64,000 bases of DNA, from contig JBPRGG010000087.1 of assembly GCA_051418075.1 (NCBI GenBank), positions 62,001-126,000 on the forward strand, given 5' to 3'. The stretch comes from JBPRGG01 sp051418075 (GTDB taxonomy: Bacteria > Bacteroidota > Bacteroidia > Cytophagales > Cyclobacteriaceae). Below the pieces are notes generated by a model. That model had not been told where the DNA came from, did no database searches, and was given only the letters and a program-made list of their open reading frames with translations. Positions within the stretch are counted from its first letter, which is position 1; every line of letters starts with the position of its first letter. Of this stretch, positions 36,014 through 45,621 are shown piece after piece. The translations under genes were made by a program, and so were the position numbers.

Positions 36014-37582
36014 TTAATTATAGTTAGGATTCTGATCTTGTATTGAAATTTCTGCGTTGGCATCAATTTCATTTTGAGGGATTGGAAAAAATTCGTGTTT
36101 TCCTACCTGAAATCCGTCTAAATTTTCAGCTGCCAGACCCCATCGTACCAGGTCAGAACGTCTTACCTGCTCGCCAGCTAATTCTATTTGCCTTTCCTGA
36201 ATCAAATAATCCAAAGCCTCTTCCGCAGTAGTAGCTGTGGGTCGTAGCGGCAGGATGGTACTGGTAGGATCTGCTCTTTTGCGTACTTGGTTGATCAGAT
36301 CAATACCTTCTGCTACTTTATTTTGGTTAATTTTCGCTTCAGCTGCCATCAACAGCACATCAGCATACCGAATGATATCGTGATTTACATCATTGTCACT
36401 GGCATTAGCCGGATTCTGAACGGTTTCACTATGCTGATATTTTTTCCAGGCATAACCTGCAGTGGCCAGAATATCGCTATATGGAATTTTTTCTTCTCCT
36501 TTTAACAAAGTATCATATTCGGTAAAGAAAAAAGCCTGAAACCTTGGATCTATGTTTCCTTTTTCATTACTGTCAGGATTGATCCTTTCAAAGGCATCGA
36601 TCAACTTTTGACTCGGCTTGGCATTGTAAAAGGAAAATCCGTCTACACCATATTCCTGTGGCCTAACTGTGGCTTCCCGGCGACCGGTAGCATTATTACT
36701 ATCCCAGCTTAATCCGCCTTCACCGGCTTTGAATTGTACTTCAAAAACAGCTTCTGCATTATTTTTTACGCCGAAATCATGGTTGGTACGCATGGCAGCA
36801 ATGGCTTCATCGATAGTTGTAGCCGGATTGGGCGAGTCTTCACCTCCCACCAGATGATATACTCCACTATTGATCACCTGCATTAACGCGCTTTCCGCTG
36901 CAGCCCAGTCTTCCTGGTACAGGTGAGATTTTCCCAGCAAAGCCAAAGCAGCGCCGCTGGTAGCTCTACCAGCATCTCCTCCAGCCCATTCAGCCGGTAA
37001 ATTTTTCGAAGCAAAATCCAGATCTGACTCAATCAGTTGCCAGATTTCCTCAGGAGTGGCTCTGCTTATATCCAGATCAATGGTTTCTTCTGTACGAAGA
37101 GGACCACCATTCCACAATGTGTTGATGTAAAAATACCCTAAAGCTCTCAGGAAGTAAGCCTGACCTAAAACCTGGTTTTGAACAGTTTGATCAATATCCT
37201 CCATTTCTGAAACCTCACTAATGGTGATATTGGTCCGGGCAATTAATTTGTAGAACATCTGCCATGGATTGTCAATATGCTCATTACCCTGTGGCCCAAA
37301 AGTATGCAACAATAATTCCAGGGGTGGTCCTTGAGTATTTGGAGTTCTTCCTATTTCATCAGAAGAAAAATCAAGCATAAAGAAAATCCGCCTGCCCCAC
37401 AGGCTGATATTTTGCAAGTGAGCATAGGCTGCATTCACTGAGGCAATGGCATCCCCCTCTGAAGTATAAAATGAGCCTGAATTGATACTGGTTTCATCCA
37501 CCTTGTTGAGAAATTCATCTCCACAGCGGGAATATACCAGCATGCTCAAAATTGTTAAACTTAAGATTATATATTTTTTCAT
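36014..37582 (-). CDS. SusD/RagB-family nutrient-binding protein
   Basis: This 522-residue protein pairs with the SusC-like transporter 42 bp upstream. The N-terminal TPR-like helical region (ASVNAAYAHLQ, AYFLRALGYFYINTLWNGGP) and the C-terminal RYADVLLMAAEAKINQN, INQVRKRAD and YLIQERQIELAGEQVRRSDLVRWG motifs are diagnostic of SusD/RagB. SusD-like proteins are outer-membrane lipoproteins that cap SusC and bind glycans. The signal peptide ends in LVYSRCGDEF; the residue before the cysteine is Arg, an atypical lipobox. The operon ends at a terminator. Confidence 0.95.
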   Translation of the reverse strand: MKKYIILSLTILSMLVYSRCGDEFLNKVDETSINSGSFYTSEGDAIASVNAAYAHLQNISLWGRRIFFMLDFSSDEIGRTPNTQGPPLELLLHTFGPQGNEHIDNPWQMFYKLIARTNITISEVSEMEDIDQTVQNQVLGQAYFLRALGYFYINTLWNGGPLRTEETIDLDISRATPEEIWQLIESDLDFASKNLPAEWAGGDAGRATSGAALALLGKSHLYQEDWAAAESALMQVINSGVYHLVGGEDSPNPATTIDEAIAAMRTNHDFGVKNNAEAVFEVQFKAGEGGLSWDSNNATGRREATVRPQEYGVDGFSFYNAKPSQKLIDAFERINPDSNEKGNIDPRFQAFFFTEYDTLLKGEEKIPYSDILATAGYAWKKYQHSETVQNPANASDNDVNHDIIRYADVLLMAAEAKINQNKVAEGIDLINQVRKRADPTSTILPLRPTATTAEEALDYLIQERQIELAGEQVRRSDLVRWGLAAENLDGFQVGKHEFFPIPQNEIDANAEISIQDQNPNYN

Positions 37583-37624
37583 AATAAAAACTTATTCTTT
37601 TTCTGTTTTAAATTTTTATATCAC

Positions 37625-40600
37625 TTAAAATCCTACCTGAACACCCATGATAAAAGTAGTAGGTTGTGGATAGGTTAATCTGTCAATACCTGCATCACGG
37701 GCTGTACCAGTAGATAAAGATCCTACATCAGGCTCCAGACCAAAATAATCAGTAAAGGTGGCCAGGTTCTGAGAAGTTGCATAGATTCTAAGTTTAGTAG
37801 CATTGATAGCATCCAGTACACCCTGATTGAATGAATATCCGATGGTCAGGTTTTTGATCCTGGTGTAAGAGCCATCAAAAACATAACGATCTGAACTTCT
37901 CAGGATGTTCCGGTTAGGATCAGCCCGGACCAATCGAGGTTCAGAACCAGTATAATTAGGTCTGTAAGCTGTGGCACTGTTTGCTGCTACACCATTGTTA
38001 AAGTTTTGACGGAAGTCTGATAACCATCGTTTGGCTGAATTGTACAACTCATGGCCATAAGCGCCCTGAATAAATAGCTGTAAATCAAATCCTTTGTACC
38101 GACCAGAAAATGTCAGGCCTAAGGTCATTTCAGGAATTGGATTTCCTAAAGGAACCTGGTCATCGTTATTGATTATACCATTTCCATCTACATCAACCCA
38201 ACGAACATCTCCCGGAGCAGTTCTGTTAACAGCTGTTTCGGCATCCCTTTTATCAGCATCAAATACAGGAACGCCATTGGCATTGGTTTCATCAGTGATG
38301 GCCTGATTAATATAAGCCCAATTGTATACATCATCCCAATCAGTGAATATACCATCACTTACATATCCATAGAACGTTCCGATGGGCTGGCCGGCCTGGG
38401 TCCAGGAAACATTGTTAAGGTCATCAGTAGGATTACCATTTCTGATGATCAGGTCAGGCTGGTTCAGAGAAACAACTTCATTATTGATGGTAGTTAAATT
38501 ACCGGAAATATCAAAGGTGAAATCTCCTGATACTTTTCGATAAGTAAGGGCAGCTTCAATTCCTGTGTTTTGCACTTCACCTGCATTCACAAAAGGAGGT
38601 CCTAATCCTACAGAAGGGGCAACTTGTTGTCTCCAGATCAGGTCTTCGGTATTCCTTTTATAATAATCCAGGTTCAGTTCCAGGGTATTATCAAATAATC
38701 CTACGTCTAATCCAATGTCAATCTGCCTGGTAGTTTCCCAGGTAATATCAGCATTGGCCAAATCCACCTGGGTAATACCCTGGGCAATACTGTTGCCAAA
38801 AATGTAGAAATAATTGGGATTCAATAAAGCATCAATTGGGTAGTTTCCTAAAGGTGTCTGGTTACCCAGCAGACCGTAACCTGCTCTAAATTTCATATCT
38901 GAGATGAAGGCCACATTCTGCATGAAAGGCTCTTCACTGATTCGCCAACCGGCAGAAATAGATGGAAATATTCCGGTAGGATTATTTCCACGGAACAATT
39001 TGGAAGACTCATCCCTACGAATGTTGGCTGTAAGTAAATATTTATCATCAAAGCCATAGGTAATACGTCCAAATAAAGAACGTAAGGCGCTTTCATTTTT
39101 GTCATAGGATACATTGATATTGGCAGTAGCTGCTACCAGGTTGATCACTCCGTCGGGTAACTGGCTGCCGGAAGCTCCTCTGTTGGTAAATTCAAAGGAT
39201 TGGGCAGACCATCCTACCATGGCAGACAGGTTATGTTTGCCAAAGTTATTGTTGTAGGTCAGGAACTGTTCAACCAGTGGGCTGAAGAATTGAGATCTTC
39301 CAACGTTGATACTGGAAGCACTGGGCAATCTTCTTACTTGCTCGTAGCGGGGAGAATAATTGAAATTATCCTGATAATTGAAATCCAGACCGAGTTGCAG
39401 TTTATAGGTCAGTCCTTTGATTATTTCCCATTCTCCAAATAGTGAGGCCCAGGTTCTGTAGCGGGTTTGCTGATTATTATTCAACATGGCAATAGCCACC
39501 GGATTTTGGGCATCCTGACCTTCGTCAGTATCAGGAAATCCAAAACCACCCAGGAATGAATCATCATAAACAGAAACTGTAGGTGCTTGCTTGATAGCAT
39601 GTTCCTGCGGCTCACGTCCACCTGAACCTGTAAAAACATCCTTATCAGTACGGCTTAAAAGCAGGGTTTGCCCCAGTTTAATACTTTTACCGATCTTAAA
39701 ATCAGAGTTGGCTCTGAGTGAATATCTTTCAAATCCTGTTCCCACCATGGTTCCATCCTGATTAAAATATTCCAGACCTAAGCTGAACAAGGCATTTTGA
39801 TTACCTCCGGATACACCCAGATTATAATTCTGAATGGGAGCAGGATCAAATAGTGCATCCTGCCAATCTGTATTTGCAGTTGATGGCCGGCCACCATTGG
39901 CAAAACCAGTAGGTATATCACCATCCGGTTGGCTATGTAGTTCATTCAGATAATTCACATAACCATCAGCGTCTAACACATCATAAAAATTCCCCTGAGA
40001 TTGAGAACCATAATAGGCATCGAAATTAACCCTTACAGGGCCCTGCTTCCCTCTTTTGGTTGTGATTAATACCACCCCACCAGAGGCCCGGGAACCATAA
40101 ATGGCAGCTGCAGATGCATCTTTCAGAATGTCAATAGATTCAATATCATTAGGGTTCAGGCTATTCAGAAAGCTGTAACCATCGGCATTCTGTCCTCCAC
40201 TTTGAACCGGGATACCATCAATTACATACAACGGCGTTTCTGCGTTAATAGAACCAATACCACGAATATTTACCTGCATGGCACCACCAGGTGTACCACC
40301 ACCGGTTTGAGTGACTGTTACACCAGCTACCCGACCTTGAAGGGCTTGTTCTACATTTGAAATGGGGATACTTCGTACTTCATCCATCTTCACAGAAGAT
40401 ACAGCACCGGTTACCACACCTCTTTCCTGGGTACCATAGCCTACTACCACCACCTCAGAAAGCTGCTCGATGTCCGGAACAAGTTGTACATCCACCACAC
40501 TGCGGTTTCCTACTTCCACTTCTTCGGTGGTATAACCTACATAACTAAACACCAGCGCATTTGAACCAGCAGGTAGTTCAATACGGTAATTACCATTTAC

Positions 40601-40777
40601 ATCAGTCACAGTTCCCACTGAAGAATTTTGTACCAGTACGTTTACGCCTGGCAAGGCTTCATTTTCTTCCATGGCTGTAACTTTCCCTGTAATGGTCCTT
40701 TGCCCATACACCTGTATGACACTTAGAAAAAACATGGCTATAAATAGCATGCCAATTTTAGGGTAGTTTTTCTCCAT
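37625..40777 (-). CDS. SusC/RagA-family TonB-linked outer membrane transporter
   Basis: This 1050-residue protein has a signal peptide ending in SVIQVYGQ, a carboxypeptidase-like domain (RTITGKVTAMEENEALPGVNV, about 28-105) and the SusC TonB box SEVVVVGYGTQ. The plug carries LQGRVAGVTVTQTGG and IRGIGSINAETPLYVIDG, and the conserved SGSRASGGVVLITTKRG-type motif reads YGSRASGGVVLITTKRG. A large barrel follows, ending in MGVQVGF. It imports oligosaccharides across the outer membrane with its SusD partner 42 bp downstream. The divergent DUF4038 glycosidase suggests a plant-type glycan; that is inference. Confidence 0.96.
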   Translation of the reverse strand: MEKNYPKIGMLFIAMFFLSVIQVYGQRTITGKVTAMEENEALPGVNVLVQNSSVGTVTDVNGNYRIELPAGSNALVFSYVGYTTEEVEVGNRSVVDVQLVPDIEQLSEVVVVGYGTQERGVVTGAVSSVKMDEVRSIPISNVEQALQGRVAGVTVTQTGGGTPGGAMQVNIRGIGSINAETPLYVIDGIPVQSGGQNADGYSFLNSLNPNDIESIDILKDASAAAIYGSRASGGVVLITTKRGKQGPVRVNFDAYYGSQSQGNFYDVLDADGYVNYLNELHSQPDGDIPTGFANGGRPSTANTDWQDALFDPAPIQNYNLGVSGGNQNALFSLGLEYFNQDGTMVGTGFERYSLRANSDFKIGKSIKLGQTLLLSRTDKDVFTGSGGREPQEHAIKQAPTVSVYDDSFLGGFGFPDTDEGQDAQNPVAIAMLNNNQQTRYRTWASLFGEWEIIKGLTYKLQLGLDFNYQDNFNYSPRYEQVRRLPSASSINVGRSQFFSPLVEQFLTYNNNFGKHNLSAMVGWSAQSFEFTNRGASGSQLPDGVINLVAATANINVSYDKNESALRSLFGRITYGFDDKYLLTANIRRDESSKLFRGNNPTGIFPSISAGWRISEEPFMQNVAFISDMKFRAGYGLLGNQTPLGNYPIDALLNPNYFYIFGNSIAQGITQVDLANADITWETTRQIDIGLDVGLFDNTLELNLDYYKRNTEDLIWRQQVAPSVGLGPPFVNAGEVQNTGIEAALTYRKVSGDFTFDISGNLTTINNEVVSLNQPDLIIRNGNPTDDLNNVSWTQAGQPIGTFYGYVSDGIFTDWDDVYNWAYINQAITDETNANGVPVFDADKRDAETAVNRTAPGDVRWVDVDGNGIINNDDQVPLGNPIPEMTLGLTFSGRYKGFDLQLFIQGAYGHELYNSAKRWLSDFRQNFNNGVAANSATAYRPNYTGSEPRLVRADPNRNILRSSDRYVFDGSYTRIKNLTIGYSFNQGVLDAINATKLRIYATSQNLATFTDYFGLEPDVGSLSTGTARDAGIDRLTYPQPTTFIMGVQVGF

Positions 40778-41237
40778 AATAAAATTTAATTAATTAAGAC
40801 AAAATAAAATTAAACAGTGTACCATTAGATAATTTTCTTGTACTTTTTGTTTCGATTTTTGTTTTTAAAATATTGAAATTTTTATTGCTATCTACAAATA
40901 TAAAATAATAAATTCGAATTTTCAAGGACCTAATATTTTAATTTTTCCTGTATATGTGCTAAAACGTTTTCGGAATATGGTAATTTTACAGGAGAAAATT
41001 TTTGTTTTGAACTTCCTTTATATTCATTTTCATCTATTACTACTTTACATTTTTACGATTCAAAAATACGAGGATTTCAATTAACGGGTAAGGTATTTGC
41101 AAATAATATAAATATTTGTTTGTGCTATTGCATTGCCAATAATTTTATAGAGAATTCTGGCTAAGTCAACAGTTTGTATTCTGGCTATAAAAACCTATTT
41201 TAGTTCCGGAAAAAAATATGCCTAACTATTAAACATC
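40778..41237. other. divergent control region of the susCD locus
   Basis: This 460-bp AT-rich region lies between susC (minus) and the DUF4038 gene (plus). No gene was seen. A plausible plus-strand promoter is noted separately at 41174-41203. No sigma or anti-sigma gene and no obvious operator were found here. Confidence 0.5.
41174..41203 (+). promoter_or_regulatory. candidate promoter of the DUF4038 gene
   Basis: TTG at 41174-41176 and TATTTTAG at 41196-41203 are 19 bp apart, matching TTG-N17-23-TAnnTTTG with one mismatch in the -7 element. The ATG is at 41238. Confidence 0.5.
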
Positions 41238-42911
41238 ATGAGATCCACACATCTTTTCAAAAACCTGTTAATGGTCATTCTATTAATAATATTCATTTCA
41301 TGCCAATCCAATCCTGATGTAAAAAAGGTGCCTCAATGGCAGGAAACTGAATTGGTTTTATCTTCTGCGATGAATTATCCCAATGCCTATACAGATGTGG
41401 GATTGGAGGCAGTTTTTACCAATCAGGTGGGAAAACAAATCATTCGACCCGCCTTCTGGGATGGAGATAATACCTGGAAAATCCGGTTTACCTCACCAGA
41501 TGACTCCTCTACCTGGAGCTGGGTTACTACCTGTTCCAACCCAAAGGATAAGGATTTACATCAGCAGCATGGAATAATCAAAGCAGTACCTAATAATTCT
41601 GACAATATATTTCAAAGGCATGGTCTTTTAAAAATGTCTCCCGGAAAAAGAAACGTAATTCATACAGATGGTACTCCTTTTATATTAGTGGGCGATACCC
41701 CCTGGGCTTTACCCTGGCGAGCCACCCTGGAAGATGTCCAAATTTACGCCCGGGATCGGCAGCAGAAAGGTTTTAATGCAGCTCTGCTCATGACAATTCA
41801 ACCGGATCGTGATGCTGAAGGTCCGGAAGCCAGAAATACGGAACAGGGTTTTGCCAGGGCTTTTACTGATATTAAAGCGGGTCATATCAACCAGATCAAT
41901 ATTCCCTATTTTCAATACCTGGATAGCATTATCAATATATTATTAGCCCATCAGATCGTACCAGTTTATCAGCCGGTATTTCATGGGTACGGCTGGAAAG
42001 GCCAGAATGTATTAGGCTGGGATATGGACGCGAATGAATATTCCCGGTTTACCCAATACCTGGTAGCCCGCTATGGTGCCCGTGCAGCTATGTGGCTGGT
42101 ATCGGGAGATAGTGACGGTAAAAATACGGGAGTATTGGAAGCGGGCGAAACGGTGGAAAAATGGGATGCTTATCAACAACCTACCGGAATCCACTATAAC
42201 CCCTATGATGAAGCTCACCCTGACTGGGGTAATGGCAGTAAAGGAGCACATTATAACAAGGTGCATCAGGAAAAGGAATGGCTGGATTTCCAATGGTGTC
42301 AGACCGGCCACGGAGGAGAACACCTATATCATAAAGTAGAAAAAATGTATCATAATATGCCGGTAAAAGCGGTAGCTAATGGGGAGCCCACCTATGAAGG
42401 TATCCGTGAGCCTGGCAATGGATCAGGCTGGTGGCAGGGAGAGGAAGCCTGGATGCAACTGGTCTCCGGTGGCACTATGGGAGTGGTCTATGGGGCCGGG
42501 GGTTTATGGAACTGGAAAATTACCGCTTCAGAACCGGGTTGGCCGGAATGGGCTAACTCAATGGTATCCTGGAAGGAAGCTCTGGAGCTGGAAGGCAGTA
42601 CTTATGTGGGTCACCTGGCCAAAGCTTTGAATGGGTTTGATGTTACTGATATGGAGAAACGTCCGGAACTTATAGAAGGATCAGATTACTTATTGGCCAA
42701 ACCAGGGCATTTTTACCTGACTTATCTGCCTGATGGAGGCTCTGTACGGCTGAAGGAACTGCCCCAACATTTGAAATATTACTGGTTTAATCCTGTAGAT
42801 GGTAAATTCCTGAACCAGGGAGTGTCTACAGGCCAAAAAGTAGAATTCACTTCTCCGAACCAGGATCCATGGGTTCTGATCATAGGAACAGGAAATAATT
42901 TGGCAATATAA
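41238..42911 (+). CDS. DUF5060/DUF4038 glycoside hydrolase-like lipoprotein (apiosidase type)
   Basis: This 557-residue lipoprotein has lipobox FISC (C22). An N-terminal beta-sandwich (DUF5060-like, TDVGLEAVFTN...WKIRFTSPDDSSTWSW) is followed by a TIM-barrel region of the DUF4038/GH140 type, with FILVGDTPWALPWRAT, YARDRQQKGFNAALLMTIQ, ARYGARAAMWLVSGDSDG and ANGEPTYEG. GH140 enzymes include apiosidases active on rhamnogalacturonan II. The catalytic Asp/Glu are plausibly in SGDSDG and NGEPTYEG, by eye only. It is divergent from susCD, consistent with one polysaccharide utilisation locus. Confidence 0.85.
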   Translation: MRSTHLFKNLLMVILLIIFISCQSNPDVKKVPQWQETELVLSSAMNYPNAYTDVGLEAVFTNQVGKQIIRPAFWDGDNTWKIRFTSPDDSSTWSWVTTCSNPKDKDLHQQHGIIKAVPNNSDNIFQRHGLLKMSPGKRNVIHTDGTPFILVGDTPWALPWRATLEDVQIYARDRQQKGFNAALLMTIQPDRDAEGPEARNTEQGFARAFTDIKAGHINQINIPYFQYLDSIINILLAHQIVPVYQPVFHGYGWKGQNVLGWDMDANEYSRFTQYLVARYGARAAMWLVSGDSDGKNTGVLEAGETVEKWDAYQQPTGIHYNPYDEAHPDWGNGSKGAHYNKVHQEKEWLDFQWCQTGHGGEHLYHKVEKMYHNMPVKAVANGEPTYEGIREPGNGSGWWQGEEAWMQLVSGGTMGVVYGAGGLWNWKITASEPGWPEWANSMVSWKEALELEGSTYVGHLAKALNGFDVTDMEKRPELIEGSDYLLAKPGHFYLTYLPDGGSVRLKELPQHLKYYWFNPVDGKFLNQGVSTGQKVEFTSPNQDPWVLIIGTGNNLAI

Positions 42912-43100
42912 ATATCCAGACTTTAAACATTTGGAATTCTTTTATTAACTTTAACCGGATATTAGAAAGTGTGATGCTATTGAATTGTCGGCTAACTTTT
43001 TAAAATTTACTTTTTTTAACTGAAAGTTGACAAATATCATCTTTTTATAATAGTAATGCTTCTATATTCGCATCTGAAAACTATCAAAAAATTATTTTTT

Positions 43101-44942
43101 ATGAAAAATTACTCATCTGAAATCAAACACAAAGAATTGCTTCAATGGGTGGAGCAGCTAGCAGCACATTGTACTCCCGACCAGGTTTACTGGTGTGACG
43201 GATCCAAGGAGGAATACGATGAAATGACCGGCAAATTAGTAGAAAAAGGATTGTTTAAAAAATTAGATCCTGAAAAATGGCCCAATTCATTTGCCTGTAA
43301 CTCCGACCCCAGTGATGTTGCCCGTGTAGAAGACAGAACTTACATTTGTAGCCGCAGGAAAGAAGATGCAGGACCTACCAACAACTGGATGGATCCCAAG
43401 GAAATGAAAGGTATCCTGGATGGCTTGTTTAAAGGCTGTATGAAAGGACGAACCATGTACGTAATTCCATTTAGTATGGGCCCCATCGGTTCTGATATTG
43501 CCCACATCGGCATGGAAGTGACTGACTCGGAATATGTAGTGGCCAATATGCACATTATGACCAGAGTTGGTAAAGAAATTTTTGATGTATTGGGCGAAAA
43601 AGGCGAATATATTAAATGTTTACATTCTGTGGGTGCTCCTTTAGAGCCGGGACAGGAAGATGCATTGTGGCCATGTAACCCTGACACCAAATACATTGTT
43701 CATTATCCGGAAGAAAGATCAATTGCTTCTTATGGATCAGGTTACGGTGGAAACGCCCTGTTAGGTAAAAAATGTTTTGCCTTGCGTATTGCTTCTGTAA
43801 TGGCTAAAGAAGAAGGTTGGCTGGCTGAGCACATGCTGATCTTAGGTGTGGAAGATCCACAAGGAGAAAAAACTTATGTAGCAGCTGCATTCCCCAGTGC
43901 CTGTGGTAAAACTAACTTTGCCATGCTGATTCCTCCCAAAGAAATGGAAGGCTGGAAAGTAACCACCATTGGTGATGATATCGCCTGGATCAAACCAGGA
44001 CCGGGTGGAAAATTATACGCTATCAATCCTGAATACGGCTATTTTGGTGTGGCACCGGGTACCAATGATAAAACTAACCCCAATGCCATGATCGCATTAG
44101 CAAAAAATTCGATCTTTACCAACGTAGGTACTACTCCTGACGGTGACATCTGGTGGGAAGGTATGGGTAAAGATGCCCCGGCTAACCTGATTGACTGGAG
44201 AGGACAGAAATGGGATCCAAGCAGTGATAATACAGCAGCTCACCCCAATGCCCGTTTTACAGCTCCTGCTTATCAAACTCCAAGTATCGATCCTAATTGG
44301 GAAGATCCTGCCGGTGTACCTATCAGTGCCTTCATTTTTGGTGGACGAAGAAGTACTACAGTACCTTTGGTTTATCAGGCAGTTAACTGGAATTTCGGAG
44401 TTTATCTGGCTTCTACCATGGGTTCAGAGAAAACTGCTGCTGCTTTTGGCGACATCGGAAAAGTAAGAAGGGACCCATTCGCTATGCTTCCATTCTGCGG
44501 ATATCACATGGGTGAATATTTCAACCATTGGTTGCAATTTGGTAGAAACCTGCCTAATCCTCCCCGAATTTTCGGTGTAAACTGGTTCCGTAAAGATGAA
44601 GACGGCAACTTTGCCTGGCCTGGATTTGGTGATAACATGAGGGTATTACAGTGGATTGTAGACCGTGTAAAAGGTAGAGCCTTTGCTAAAGAAAGTCCAA
44701 TCGGCTGGATGCCCGAATATGATGCCATCGACTGGAGAGGTCTGGATTTCAGCCGGGAAGATTTTGAAAAATTAATGGAAGTGGATCGTGAAGCCTGGAA
44801 ACAGGAAGTATTGACTCACGAAGAGTTATTCGAGAGAATGTATGATAAACTTCCCAAAGAATTTACTTTCATGAGAGAATTGCTGCTTTCCAGTTTGTGG
44901 AGATCTCCGGAACACTGGGGATTAGCTGCGGAAAGGGCTTAA
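43101..44942 (+). CDS. pckG: phosphoenolpyruvate carboxykinase (GTP)
   Basis: This enzyme has about 613 residues from the ATG at 43101 (MKNYSSEIKHKELL); the in-frame ATG at 43056 would add 15 residues the family does not have. The GTP-type signature is visible: the phosphate-binding loop FPSACGKTNFAML at 264-276, YGSGYGGNALLGKKC, GDDIAWIKPG and FIFGGRRSTTVPLVYQ. It converts oxaloacetate and GTP into phosphoenolpyruvate, CO2 and GDP, the first committed step of gluconeogenesis. The length fits monomeric GTP-PEPCK rather than the ATP form. A strong terminator follows. Confidence 0.97.
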   Translation: MKNYSSEIKHKELLQWVEQLAAHCTPDQVYWCDGSKEEYDEMTGKLVEKGLFKKLDPEKWPNSFACNSDPSDVARVEDRTYICSRRKEDAGPTNNWMDPKEMKGILDGLFKGCMKGRTMYVIPFSMGPIGSDIAHIGMEVTDSEYVVANMHIMTRVGKEIFDVLGEKGEYIKCLHSVGAPLEPGQEDALWPCNPDTKYIVHYPEERSIASYGSGYGGNALLGKKCFALRIASVMAKEEGWLAEHMLILGVEDPQGEKTYVAAAFPSACGKTNFAMLIPPKEMEGWKVTTIGDDIAWIKPGPGGKLYAINPEYGYFGVAPGTNDKTNPNAMIALAKNSIFTNVGTTPDGDIWWEGMGKDAPANLIDWRGQKWDPSSDNTAAHPNARFTAPAYQTPSIDPNWEDPAGVPISAFIFGGRRSTTVPLVYQAVNWNFGVYLASTMGSEKTAAAFGDIGKVRRDPFAMLPFCGYHMGEYFNHWLQFGRNLPNPPRIFGVNWFRKDEDGNFAWPGFGDNMRVLQWIVDRVKGRAFAKESPIGWMPEYDAIDWRGLDFSREDFEKLMEVDREAWKQEVLTHEELFERMYDKLPKEFTFMRELLLSSLWRSPEHWGLAAERA

Positions 44943-44967
44943 TTGTCATAACACACGTATATTATAT

Positions 44968-45002
44968 AAAGCGTTTCCATACCTGTGGAAACGCTTTTTT
45001 TT
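44968..45002 (+). terminator. rho-independent terminator of pckG, abutting the next start codon
   Basis: AAAGCGTTTCCA (44968-44979) pairs perfectly with TGGAAACGCTTT (44986-44997) across a 6-nt loop, ending in eight T residues (to 45002). The next ATG begins at 45003, directly after the T-tract. Confidence 0.92.
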
Positions 45003-45518
45003 ATGAAAAAATTTTTGATATTGATTTTATTGGCCTTTAGCAGCCAATGTCTTGCCCAAAGCCCCTTTCAGCAATTATATGCGGGGGCTTATTTTACCGG
45101 TGATGCAGAAATGTACTACCTGGGACCATCTTTCCTGGTAGGGGCTGATATTTTATTGATGGCTCCCGGTCTGATACTTTCTCCCTATGGTCAGTATTTT
45201 TCGGTGAATTACACCAATGAATCTTATGATGCTGCCGTATTGGCTGTACTACTTCAATTTGATTTTAATCCCAAAAAGTCAAATGCATTGTTTATGGGCT
45301 TTGGTCCTTCATTTTCTTTCAGAAGGGAAATTTACCATAATATTGAGGAAAGCAACAGGTTTTTAATTCCTGCAATCAGGGTGGGTTATCGTTTTTTGTT
45401 TAAAAACCTAAATGTTAACGCTGAAATTACAACACCTGCTTTCTACAGACAAAATCTTTCCTTTGAGCTTTTCACATTACCTTCTGTCGGCATAAGAATA
45501 GGTGGATTTTCCAGATGA
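45003..45518 (+). CDS. small exported beta-rich protein (possible outer-membrane barrel)
   Basis: This protein has about 171 residues. The ATG at 45003 begins a clear signal peptide (MKKFLILILLAFSSQCLAQ); the upstream in-frame GTG at 44985 is inside the pckG terminator loop. The mature part is beta-rich with alternating hydrophobic/aromatic strands (FLVGADILLMAPGLIL, NALFMGFGPSFSF, FELFTLPSVGIRIGG), suggesting a small outer-membrane barrel. I do not recognise a family. The ATG directly follows the terminator T-run, so expression must come from read-through or a promoter within pckG. Confidence 0.7.
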   Translation: MKKFLILILLAFSSQCLAQSPFQQLYAGAYFTGDAEMYYLGPSFLVGADILLMAPGLILSPYGQYFSVNYTNESYDAAVLAVLLQFDFNPKKSNALFMGFGPSFSFRREIYHNIEESNRFLIPAIRVGYRFLFKNLNVNAEITTPAFYRQNLSFELFTLPSVGIRIGGFSR

Positions 45519-45621
45519 GTTATATAGAGGTACAATTTTTGCTCAGTAATTTTAGTAAATGATCTATTCTTTTAAAACAATTTTCAGGAAATATCTGAAC
45601 TATTATTATTAAATTTAACAT

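Noticed and set aside
43027..43051. TTGACA and TATAAT boxes before pckG
   Set aside because: The spacer is only 13 bp and Bacteroidota use TTG/TAnnTTTG promoters, so this is a chance match.
44985..45002. GTG start at 44985 for the small exported protein
   Set aside because: It lies in the pckG terminator loop, and the ATG at 45003 begins a clear signal peptide.
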